This document shows, piece by piece, positions 38,001-47,636 of a DNA stretch of 64,000 nt; positions within the stretch are counted from its first letter, which is position 1, and every line of letters begins with the position of its first letter. The stretch is from the NCBI GenBank assembly GCA_015852425.1, contig JAAAIG010000082.1:3589-67588 (forward strand), in the 5' to 3' direction. The notes beneath the pieces were generated by a model, which was given only the letters and a program-made list of their open reading frames with translations, was not told the DNA's origin and did no database searches. The position numbers and the translations under genes were made by a program. Origin of the DNA: Gryganskiella cystojenkinii (lineage: Eukaryota; Mortierellomycota; Mortierellomycetes; Mortierellales; Mortierellaceae).

Positions 38001-39942
38001 TTCAACTTGGTAAGTTTTATGAGAGCACACTTTCAAATTTCAGGTATATCACTGCTCTATCTTTCTTTGCTGACAGCTATCCTCCATGCGTTCGCATCAA
38101 ATTTTTTAGACCTGCAACTGGGTTACGTCCGAGATCTTGAAGACGACGGACCTCGAAATGAGAGTCCGAGTGGTCGAGAAGTTCATCAGGATCGCCTATG
38201 TAAGGATGCAATTCTTGCCTATGAAGTACTGTCCTTTGCTAAGATGCATCCCTTCGCAGACTAACTTTTATCACGATCATCCCCATTATCTGTTGCCAGA
38301 CTTGTTATAACCACTCCAACTTCAGCTCCTTAACGCAAGTGATGCTGGGTCTTCAAGCTCATGAGGTGTCTCGATTGAGCCGAACCTGGGCTCGTGTGGG
38401 ATCTCATGGAATGAAGATCATGCAGGAACTCGTCGAGTTTACGACCATGCTCCGAAACTGGAAGAATCTGAGGGATGCCATGCAGGACATCATCGACCAG
38501 TGGGGCGACACTTCAAGTGGTTCTGCCGCCGCTGTCGCGATTGCTGCGACTTCGACCTCAGCGCCTGCATCCATGGGTCGAACTGGTCTGGGCGGTGAGA
38601 ACCAATCGATCACGGTGGCGACTGTGCCAACCACGGCATCCGCGACATCTGTCCCAACAAATCGACAGAGCCAGCTCGGTTTGTTCTCCAAGAAATCCAG
38701 CACGGTCAAGGACAAATCCTCCAAGAATGGAACCGCAGTGCACTCCAAGTCGGTTTCAGGACCTGTGTTCCCATCCTTGATGTCGTCCTTGAGCAAGGAC
38801 AAGGAGCGGGAGCGACAACAGCATATACTACTACAGCAACAGACTCAACAGCAGCAACATCAGTTACATCATCACCCTTCTTTGCAATATGGATTGAATA
38901 CCGAGAATAACGAGAAGGACAAGGAGGGTAAAAAAGGCATTCAGCAGCAGCATAAGGGCTGCATCCCTGTTCTTGGTAAGGAATATTTCACCTTCTCAAA
39001 ATATAGTGAGCCTTTGAGAAATGCATCTAGACTCCTTAACGTTTATTTTATTTTTACTATTTGTGTTGCATAGCCGTATACCTATCGGATCTGTCGTTCA
39101 ACAACGAACTGCCTTCTTTCATAGAGCCAAAGCGACCTCTTTCGGTCAGTACTTCGGAATACAGCAGCATTCAAAGCCCAGGACCACTCTCGCAATCCGA
39201 ATCTATGTCCACTGCGGTTTTTCTCGAATCAACTATTGCTGCGACTGTCACTCCAACTCCGCCCGCATCTGGACATCATCCGCACCCGCACCATCATCAG
39301 TACAATTCCTCGACAACAACCGCTTCCACGATGACGACCGATATCACCGCTGGAGGCGCTTCGACTACTTCTGGATCAACTGTCTCTACCCCCACTGCCA
39401 GCGGTTATAATATTGCGGCCTCATCTGTAGCAGTCCCTCATCCACCTTGCTCTGTTCCTACGAGTTCAGCCCCAGCCGAGTCCTTGTACCCTCTCATGGT
39501 TCATCAAGGAATGGTCAATATGCACAAGCACCGGACAATCGCAACGATCATCAAGAGAATCTTGACCTTCAAGGCCATGGCGAACCGTTATCCGTTCCGC
39601 AAGGAGAATGAGGTGTTTGACTGGCTGATGGCGATCGAGGCTGTGGACCCATCGGATTGGCAGAGGATGAGTGAGATTTGTGAGGAGAAGCAACAACCGT
39701 TACAACATCAGTCGCAACAGCAATACCAACATCAACAACCGCCACAAGAACAACAGCAGCGACAGAATCAACCCTCGATCATATCCATCTCAACAACGAT
39801 AGCCGCCTCTACTGTATCAACTGCGGCGATGACGACCGTATTGCCATCGTCGCCGCCAACGTCTGCGGCCTCTGCACCACCGATGATGATGACGGCACCG
39901 ATCATTTTGCCTTCCGCTGAGAATAATACCCGATTCGCATAG
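32002..39942 (+). CDS. Large Ras guanine-nucleotide exchange factor (RasGEF_N plus CDC25 domain)
   Basis: Exons: 32002-34282, 34369-38009 (with a probable 81-base in-frame intron at 34807-34887), 38110-38199, 38300-38975 and 39074-39942, giving about 2491 residues. Residues 1-740 are disordered and rich in Ser, Thr, Gln, Asn and His. The RasGEF N-terminal (REM) module follows (VLMAATVEKLVEKLTSDI, DYTFLTDFFLIYRSF, RVRTFVTLRHWL). Then come about 1000 residues of low-complexity linker with acidic and polyQ stretches, and the CDC25 catalytic domain from about residue 1845: EMIAQQMCLIEREQLFRVQW, DRFNLTCNWVTSEILKTTDL, NFSSLTQVMLGLQAHEVSRL, LVEFTTMLRNWKNLRDAM, CIPVLAVYLSDLSF, HRTIATIIKRILTFKAMANR. 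It should activate Ras-family GTPases at membranes. The catalytic domain is interrupted by three low-complexity insertions. Which Ras protein it serves is unknown. Confidence 0.9.
32956..32997 (+). repeat. CAR/CAC trinucleotide repeat encoding Gln6-His8
   Basis: In-frame CAA/CAG codons followed by seven CAC and one CAT inside the RasGEF N-terminal region. A likely length-polymorphic microsatellite. Confidence 0.8.
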
Positions 39943-40683
39943 AAAAAAAGCTAGCTACCTTTTTACCAAAAAATCTCTCGCGTCAAAAGGAAAGAAAGAT
40001 AATAAAAACATCACCTATTTATTTATGATACTTTCATCTTGATCAAATACAACAATAAGTGTTGATCGTGAGCAAGTCGGTTGAAAAAAAACGAATACTT
40101 TCGCGGCTGACGCGTCGCGTCTTTCAAAATTTTATTTTTCTCCTATCTCGCAGTCCATCCTTGTCTTCTCTGTTTTCTCCCTCACCTTTTTGCGATGTTT
40201 GACCTTCTCGTTTTTTCCGTTCACCTTTCTACGCATTTCCTTCCTTCCATCTTGCACAGGAAGGATTGAGGCTTCAGGTCGAGGTACTCGAAGCAGACGA
40301 AGAAAAGAGTAGCGAGAAAAAATCGCAATTAAAACAATCTTTTATTTTAAAAAACATTCTCGGCTTGTATGCGTCCCTAGTTCAACCTCTTCACCCAAGT
40401 CATTCATATCACCAAATTGCCTTCGTGGGCCCGCCAAGCGCGACAACAGGTCTCTACTAGCTCATCTCTCACATTCACATCTTGGTCATTTCCGGTCCGT
40501 CAAGGTAAATCATTCATTTTTATCAAGTCTTTCACCTCTAACCTAACGGCTCAATGTCCCCACGAAGACTTTGAGTCGAGTAACATCACACCTGGCCTAC
40601 GGGAAGGATGAAGATACAGTGCCTCTCTTGAGGGTCCTAACTTAAACGCACCTTAGCGAACGTCAACAACAGCAACATTGACA
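39943..40683. other. Intergenic region after RasGEF
   Basis: Contains the RasGEF 3' end with an AATAAA at 40001-40006, then T/C-rich DNA that is probably the promoter and leader of the next gene. A short open frame near 40266-40460 lacks an ATG or splice support. Confidence 0.5.
40001..40006 (+). terminator. AATAAA polyadenylation signal of the RasGEF gene
   Basis: Canonical AATAAA about 60 bases downstream of the RasGEF stop. Confidence 0.5.
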
Positions 40684-41377
40684 ATGGCTGTGAGAGTAGT
40701 CGGGGCAAAAAATGACGGCGCAGAATCAAAGTTGTACACTGTTACCTGCAGCAAGCAGGGTCATTACAACGGGCCATTCCTCGGCTTGCGCAGGAGGTAC
40801 AGTTCTATGAGAGAGAGGGAGAGTAGCAGAATAAGGCTACGAACCGCGGAGAATCTCTCAACAAGACGGGTAGTATCCAACCCGGAGACGCCAGAGAAAG
40901 ATTGTTTGCCTACGCTGGAGATATGTTACATGTTGGTAAGAACAACTGCGTCTTCGACGGTCCTGGATGGACGATATCTCCTCAATATCGAAGGTGACGG
41001 TGCCGCGGAGGACATTAGCGCCCCTATCCGTCGTTCAAGACGACAGGATCACCTTACTTGCAGATCATGATGTCGTAGAAATGTCAGAAGATAGATGGGA
41101 CCTTCTGTCAAAAAAGTGTAAGGTTGTCCTTTGATGCGTTGTCGGTCGTTATGCCTTGACTGATTCTCATAGACAATCAGAATTAACATACAACCGCAGG
41201 ACACCTTTTCCTGCGATTGCCAGGGACCTGCGGCAGCTTGACATGTACATGTTTGAGGATCAAGAGCCGGTCTCTAAATCATCATCGAAACGACAGAAAC
41301 CCAGCATATCTCACAGTGACAACGCTTCGGATGTCAAGCCCTCTGTTCATTTCAGCCCTGGTCGCTTTGAGCAATAA
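40684..41377 (+). CDS. Small unrecognised protein, four-exon model
   Basis: Proposed exons 40684-40689, 40827-40935, 41019-41115 and 41173-41377, joining in frame to 138 residues. The last three exons each end in one frame and resume in another, yet every junction (GTAAGA...TTAG, GTGTAA...ATAG) restores a continuous protein: GDARERLFAYAGDMLHV, then APLSVVQDDRITLLADHD, then KKQSELTYNRRTPFPAIARD, LRQLDMYMFEDQE and a Ser/Lys-rich tail ending VHFSPGRFEQ. The N-terminal half is predicted helical and the tail disordered. The first exon (Met-Ala only) is the weakest part, and the start could lie elsewhere upstream. I do not recognise the family. No signal peptide, membrane segment or catalytic motif is visible. 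Confidence 0.55.
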
Positions 41378-41570
41378 ATAAATTAGGAGGAAGCTTGGAC
41401 CCAGGCCAGGACGTAAAGCGGGCGAAGAGAAGTCTGTTATCGATTTACGGCTCTGTTAACTTTGTTCTAAGATTTTACTCTTTTCGAATTTCGCCCACAA
41501 AATTATATCCCTCCTTTCTTCCGTTGGTTCTTTATCCTTCATCGATTGTTATCGTCGTCCACTCTCCACA

Positions 41571-43126
41571 ATGAACTCCAGTTTTACACTCCACGCCACT
41601 CTGCAAACAAGGGAACCCTTCGTGATCGAGTTCCTGGGCGAACCCAGTGCGGTCATCAACAGGGTCAAAGGAACTCTTCACCTTCACGTATCAAAGACTG
41701 TCCAGCTAAAGCAACTCTCTGTTGCTTTTGTTGGTGAAGGCAAGGGGTGAACGTTTTATATTTGAACAAAGTGAGTGGAACCCCCTTCAAATCCTGACTG
41801 ACGGCGGTTGCTCGACTCTTTTTTTTCTCTTCAACTTGCTAGCCTACGTGAAAACCAAGTCGGGTGTACAAACGAATCAGACCACCATGGACAATATCCG
41901 AGTCCAACTGTTAACAAAGGCGACCGAGTACACACCAGGCGAATACAACCTGCTATTTGAGCTCGAACTTCCAGGTGATATCGCCACGACCGACAACAGA
42001 GCCATGATCGACCAAGCGACCGGTTGGTCCTACAAGTTGGTCCTCACAGCGCAACCATCCGCGGTCCTGGCCCGTAAAAAAGAAATCAAACAGAATCTAG
42101 CCGTCAAAAGGGTTCATCTCACACCCTCGAATACAGGCGCCAGAGCTCGATACAATGTCAATCGCGAGGGAGAGATAGAAGTCGTTATAATCGCACCTAT
42201 CTTTGTGAACGTTGGCGGGAATATGGAACAAGATCGAAAGGCGGTCATCAGTCTTTACCTTCACCCTCTTCAAGACCGCTTTCGGGTAGAGGAGATTCAA
42301 GTCCGAGCTGTCCAGAAGGAAAAGATTCTATGGGGTCAAGACACTCACCAAACTGGGAAGTTACGCAGCGTTCTGTAAGTAGCAGCATACAAGCGACAAA
42401 GGATGCTAAAGAGGGCCTGTACAAGAGTGCGAATGTGGGTGGAGAAAAAAGACCCCCCCCCCCCCCCCCCCTTCGACTCATATGTTCCCTCCTGACTTCT
42501 TGTGAACCTGACCTGCTGTTTGTAGCCCTGCTGGGAGTTATTCGCCTGTTAATGGTAACTTTTCCATTGGCCCTTTCGTTACTTCCAAAAACGATAAAGA
42601 TCTCTCCGAAGTTGTCGTGATTAAGAACCCGGACCTGGAAACGGACGCTGCAGCCAGTTGGGGTCGACAGTTTCCGATTGATGTCGAATTGGATTTGGAA
42701 CTCAAGGGTATGTTGTCAACAGAACGATTGACCTGGCTGGAGATCCTACATTCGTTCCAGGCAGTAGTTGTGTTTGTGGACAAGACCGTACAGCCAATCG
42801 CCGTGAAGGTACCCTTCAATGGCGCAAGTGTAGCCGATGTGGCCTGGTTACATTTCTTGGCCAAGAGTACGCGTGAACAGCGGGAACTGGAACAACAGCG
42901 GCTGCAGGAACAGGCACAGGCACAATCACGCTCAAATCGCAGGGGCAGGCGAACGGCAACGGCACCAGTCGTCCTCACGGCACAAGATCCTCCGGGTTAC
43001 TTGGACGGGGTGGAACACTCGGTTCTCTTGGATGCGAACCCTAGTAATTGGGAAGATTACATCGAGCCACCTATGTATGATCTTGAGTCGCCAGTGAACA
43101 ACCCCCCCGGTCGTGGTGACAAATAA
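41571..43126 (+). CDS. Arrestin-like trafficking adaptor with two PPxY motifs (copy 1)
   Basis: Three exons, 41571-41739, 41843-42374 and 42526-43126, joining to 433 residues. Intron 1 has a GC donor (GCAAGG), the only choice that keeps the arrestin frame. The arrestin N-domain starts PFVIEFLGEP and includes LHVSKTVQLKQLSVAFVGE and GEYNLLFELELPGDI. The C-domain has DLSEVVVIKNPDLETD and LSTERLTWLEILHSFQ. The tail has a Gln/Glu/Arg-rich helix and two PPxY motifs, PPGY at about 389-392 and PPMY at about 415-418. PPxY motifs recruit WW domains of Rsp5/Nedd4 ubiquitin ligases. By analogy with yeast ART proteins, it probably directs ubiquitination and endocytosis of plasma-membrane proteins. The polyadenylation signal AATAAA overlaps the stop codon. 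It is a tandem paralog of the next gene. Confidence 0.88.
42453..42471. repeat. Poly-C tract of 19 bases
   Basis: Homopolymer inside intron 2 of arrestin-like copy 1. Length is liable to sequencing and replication slippage. It does not affect coding. Confidence 0.8.
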
Positions 43127-43681
43127 AAGCGTCCGAAGGGATGGTGAGAAGAAGGGAGATCCGTCCTTCATCATCTTCCTCTCATGTCCTTTTTTTTTTT
43201 TTTTTTGTTGAGAAGTCTGGTTCTCTTTGTGCCTTCGTGCACCTTTTTGTTAAAAGATTGCTCGTCCCTTTGCGGCGCTCTGATGCGGCGTATTTCCAAA
43301 CTGGGCCAAAGCAAATGCAAAAAACGGGCGCGTGATGGAGAGCTTTAAGCCTTTAACGATCCTTCTTGGGATAACAAAAAAGAAAAAAAAGAAAAAATCT
43401 CGCAAACAAAGCAAGATGAGCGAAAAAAGCTTATGTTTGTTGTGTTTTTTTTTGCCCAAACTTCTTTTGTTTCTTTTTCTTCATTTCCTTCTCTGTTTCC
43501 ACCTTCCAGAAACGCCGCCCAAGATCAACAAACAGCTTTTGCTACATCACCTGGACTGCCGACAACGGCGCTGACGAGAGCTATACCCTGCATCGCCTTT
43601 CTCGCTCAAAAACAATGAGAAGTCGCATACCATTTCTTTCTGCATCTTTTCTTTTGTTTTCCATAACCCCCATCCCCAACC
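43127..43681. other. Spacer between the tandem arrestin-like genes
   Basis: 3' end of copy 1 and T/C-rich promoter of copy 2. Contains several A- and T-runs and no coding sequence. Confidence 0.6.
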
Positions 43682-44954
43682 ATGAACAGTCTACCTTGCA
43701 CCATCACGATAAACCATGATTCAAAGACGCCTTTTGAAATCGAGTTCGTGGGGGAACCCACCACGGACACCACCAAAGTCTCCGGCACGGTTGAACTCCA
43801 TGTGACCAAAAAGATGAAACTCAAGCATTTCTCGGTCGCGTTCTTCGGCGGAAGTAAGTGAAAGATTTGCGATGTCGAGCGAAACAAAAAAAAAGAAACC
43901 CGCATTCGTTTTGCGTCCTCACACATTCCCATTCGTTTTGTTTTTCGTATCATTAGTATGCCAAGTCGTTGGTTCAGTCGTCAACAAACCCAATGCTATG
44001 AACAACATTGTCGTCCAGTTGATCGACGAACCAACCGAGTTCCAACCAGGAACCAAAACGTATCCGTTCCAAATTGAGATCCCCGGAGACCTCACTACGA
44101 CAGACAGTAGAAAGTTAAAATACAAGGGCGTATACTGGCGATACCAATTGATCGCGACCGCGATCCCGAACGCCCGTCTGAGCAAAAAAATGGAAGTCAA
44201 GAACGATTTCAACTTGAGGCGGATGTATGTTCCACCACCCTCGACCTCTCTCCTCACATCGTTAACCGAGAACATTGGTCAGACCGTGGTCGGTCGCAGG
44301 AACGAGATCAGATGTTCGGTGTTCTCACCAAAAACCGTCGCCATCTTGGATCATATTGGCCATGACGCGGAGGATACCCGAAACCGTTTGGTCGACGTCA
44401 AGGTCAAGCTCTTTCCTCAATCAGATCAGTTTCAGGCTACCGAGGTTCGAGTCAAGGCCGTCCAGAAGGAACAAATTCGGGCCACCCAAAGCACGTTTGA
44501 CGCGAGTAGATCTCGGCTTTTCAAAGAAATCACATACGAGGAGGAGTTGAAATGGAAGGCTGATGAAATGTTTGGCGATACCACCTTCATGGCGGTCATG
44601 GTTAACCGATCGACGACCAAGGATATCTCCAAGGAGATTGTGCTCAAGAACCCACTTATCACTGAGGGTGGTGATTCGGATCTGGGAATGGCCTGGGGTC
44701 GGGATGCGGAGCTCGAGTTTGAGCTCGAGTTGGACCCGAATGCAATGTTGTCGACCGAGAAACTGAGCTGGATCCAAGTCACACATTCAATTCAAGTTCA
44801 GGTGATCCTCAAGGACAGCAAAAAGTCCGTCTCGGCCAATATTCCATTCCAGTACCTCAAGTTTGTGGAGACGACCTCCGAGAACGTTACGAGCGATTTG
44901 GCGAATAAGAACGGATCAAATGTCACCTTAACGGAAGTCCGAGGAGAAAATTAA
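43682..44954 (+). CDS. Arrestin-like protein without PPxY motifs (copy 2)
   Basis: Two exons, 43682-43853 and 43957-44954, joining to 389 residues. The N-terminus (MNSLPCTITI, PFEIEFVGEP, VELHVTKKMKLKHFSVAFFG) aligns with copy 1. Intron 1 sits at the equivalent codon in the same phase (phase 1), but here with a normal GTAAGT donor. Core landmarks are YPFQIEIPGDLTTTDSRK, YWRYQLIATAIPNARLSK, VRVKAVQKEQI, VLKNPLITEGGDSDLGMAW and LSTEKLSWIQVTHSIQV. The copy 1 second intron is absent. The tail is short and polar with no PPxY, so direct Rsp5 recruitment is not expected; it might act with copy 1 or in another role. Confidence 0.87.
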
Positions 44955-45704
44955 ACAAAACAAGCCGAAAAACTGCGACATGGGCTTGAGGACATCAAGT
45001 AAACCATCAACCATAACTATAATAACGATACCAACTAATAAAGAAGGCAGTATGGTCGTGTCTCTTCGGACGCGAAGTGCTGTGACTAAGTGAAGGCAAA
45101 GAAGAGTTTTGATTCGGAGCCGATAATGTCGCAGACGACAAGGAGTTGGTGTTATTCTTGGACCGAGAAAAGAATTGCAGATGAGACTGTGGGTGCTGAG
45201 AAACGCGAGTTTTGAATAGCAACAGGAACACATTGGGCAGCATCAGAGAAGCTCTTCTTTGCCCAAGAAGAACTATGATGACCTTGGAATCCGCGACAAT
45301 TACCCTTGCTCTTTTCTTTGATTCTTGCGAAATAATAATATGTACAAGCTTCTCGTTTATGTTGACCATTGAGATGTCGAAAAGAACATAGCCCCTTTCC
45401 CTCGCCGATACGCAATTGTAATCCTGAACCTCCGGGCGATCCAGGTGCTGCTAAAGCCTCGATATTCTCAGCTATTACACACTACTCATTAGAATTCAAG
45501 AACTAACCATTAGATCGTTAAAGAGGAAACTTTTGCGAAATCGACATTAATTTATATATATTGCAAGGAAAGGGTGGATAAAATTCTGAGAATAAGAAGT
45601 CTTCTCATGAGGGGAATAGGAGGGAGGGGTGAACAAGATAAGCAAAAAAAGATGGGCAAAAAACCAAAAAAATCTGCGAAGAGGAGAGAGTATGTACTTT
45701 TTTT
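44955..45704. other. Convergent intergenic region with one unexplained open frame
   Basis: Arrestin copy 2 (plus) and the G gamma gene (minus) converge here. A minus-strand frame is open from about 45490 to 45152 without an ATG and has coding-like composition, but I could not connect it to a start or a splice partner. Confidence 0.5.
45037..45042 (+). terminator. AATAAA polyadenylation signal of arrestin copy 2
   Basis: Canonical AATAAA about 80 bases after the stop codon at 44954. Confidence 0.5.
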
Positions 45705-46480
45705 CTACATCAAGTTGCATCCGCAACCACCCTTGGGTTCTATCAAGAAGGGATCCTCAGACTTGTCGAGTTCGCCCCAGACCTGCGTGACAAAGACATC
45801 CTTATGTTCCATGCAATATTGAATCAACCTGTAACAGAAAAGCAAAAAAAAATAATAATAATTAAGCAACAGTGGAAAGAAAAAACGGTCGGGTTAGAAA
45901 AAAGAGTTCAGGGTCAAAAAAGAAAAGGAAAGTAAGAAAGCAAGCGAACAAAGCTGAAACAGTTAAATGTTGCTTTTTTTTTTCGTCGCACTGATGAGGA
46001 GGTGTTACGCATGGTCCCCATGTTGGTCACAGACAAGGAAGCCGTTCGAGTTTTTCTTAGATCTCGTGGAAATTATGTTGGGCCCTTGAATATCGGGGCA
46101 TTCGAGGGGTATTAGCTGTCAAGTCGATCTTGTTTCTTCCGTGCCCCCTATCTTGCCTTCATTCATGCAGTATGGCGTTGTTTTGTGCACAGGAAGACAC
46201 AGATCCGTATTTCTCAACGGTCTCGAACGTGAGGTCGCTCAATTGTCCAATTTGATGTTGATCCCATTCATCCTGTATGCATAAGAACCCGTGCAAAAGC
46301 GATAATAAACCACGAAAGAGAGAGAGAAGCTGAAATGACAGAGGATGGACCGATGAAACATTAAGGATCTTCAACTTACAGGTTTCCAGCCTGTGAGACC
46401 GAGATACGTTCGCGTTCATATTGTTCACGAAGACGCTTGTTATGTTCCAGTTGACGTTGAAGTCGAATTTCCGTGGCCAT
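45705..46480 (-). CDS. Heterotrimeric G-protein gamma subunit
   Basis: Two exons, 46480-46380 and 45828-45705, joined across a 551-base intron (phase 2) to 74 residues. Each exon is too short to stand out alone. The first half is a coiled-coil-like GGL helix (MATEIRLQRQLEHNKRLREQ, YERERISVSQAGN). The second half has the fungal gamma pattern LIQYCMEHKDVFVTQVWGEL, then EDPF and the C-terminal KGGCGCNLM. The CaaX box CNLM predicts prenylation of the last Cys, and the preceding Cys is a likely palmitoylation site, as in fungal Ste18-type subunits. It should pair with a G beta in pheromone or nutrient sensing at the plasma membrane. Identification rests on motif pattern and length. Confidence 0.85.
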
Positions 46481-47636
46481 GGTGGATAATGGTATATATG
46501 ATCCTGTTCGAGAGGAGGTAGAAGATGGTTGTTGCTTATGTCAAAAGTCGAAAGTGAGGACGAGTCCTAAAAGACAAGAACAACGGAAAAGGTTACTAGT
46601 CAAGTCACAGTTCATTTGTAAACCGGGTGGGTTGTAAACAATTATGCGTCGAATGGGCAGTCTTTTTCTTTTTTTTTTTTTTTAATTCATGCTTCCATGA
46701 GAAGTGTGAAGAATGAGGTCAAATAAGGCAGAATAGAAAAGGGGCAGGCACAAAGGGGCGAGGAGAGGGGGAGCGAGATGTCGAGATTCAGTCCGTTGAG
46801 AACCTCCTGAAAGTTGAAATGAGAATGACAAGTCCAGATAACAAGGAGAACCGGCCAGAATCAGTAATTGTCAAAGGGCTGTCCCTGAATCGTTTTCATA
46901 CCTGTATGAGGATAGAATAGGGAGGGGGAGGGGGGCGTAAATTTAATCGTGATTTAGAGACAGGAGGACAATGAAGGGCAGTGCTTTGTTGCGGATGAGA
47001 TGATTGAGATGGGATGAGGATGGCAGCGCAAAGAAGAGAGTAAAAAAGAAAAAGAAAAAAAAACCCACTAGAGAGCCAAAATGAAAGGGCCGTTGTCTGC
47101 TGCTTGTCCGCTTTCGCACCATGCATATTATTATGCGTGCCCTCTCACTCAAACCCAAAAAGAAATTCCTCTGCCTTTCGCCCACCGCACAATTGCCAAC
47201 TCTGTCTCACCGTCCGGTTGCGGTGATAAACAAACAGTTTGCATTTCCGGTGGACAAGCGTTTGTTTTTTCTCTATCTCTTTCTCATCCTGAGAGCCCTC
47301 TTACTATTCATACTTTGCCCCACCCTCACAACATGTTGCAGTCCCTGGTTTTTTTTTTGTGTCTGCCTCTCTCGCTTTCTTCCCACCAAGCAATTGATTG
47401 TTCATGTGGTCACGTATAAAGTTGAATTCATTTCTTATGTTACAAGGCAGTGAGGTGGAGATTGAGAGGGAAAATATCGATCTATGGAGTTCGCTTTGAA
47501 CAGGAGCCCTATGGCTCATCCATTCAAAGGAAGGGGGAATAGTGGTGGAGGAGAGATTCAAAAGACTGGAGTGGTTGAAACTCGAGCTTGGGTGATAGGG
47601 TAGAGGGATTCGTCAGAGAAAACTCGCTTTGGTTCT
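46481..47636. other. Spacer between the carnitine carrier and G gamma genes
   Basis: 1.15 kb holding the G gamma promoter and the 3' end of the carrier gene, both on the minus strand. C/T- and A-rich tracts are present and no gene is recognised. Confidence 0.55.

Noticed and set aside
40978..41070. Frameshift or pseudogene interpretation of the small gene at 40.7-41.4 kb
   Set aside because: The apparent frame changes are explained by two introns with good splice sites that restore one frame, so an intact gene is simpler.
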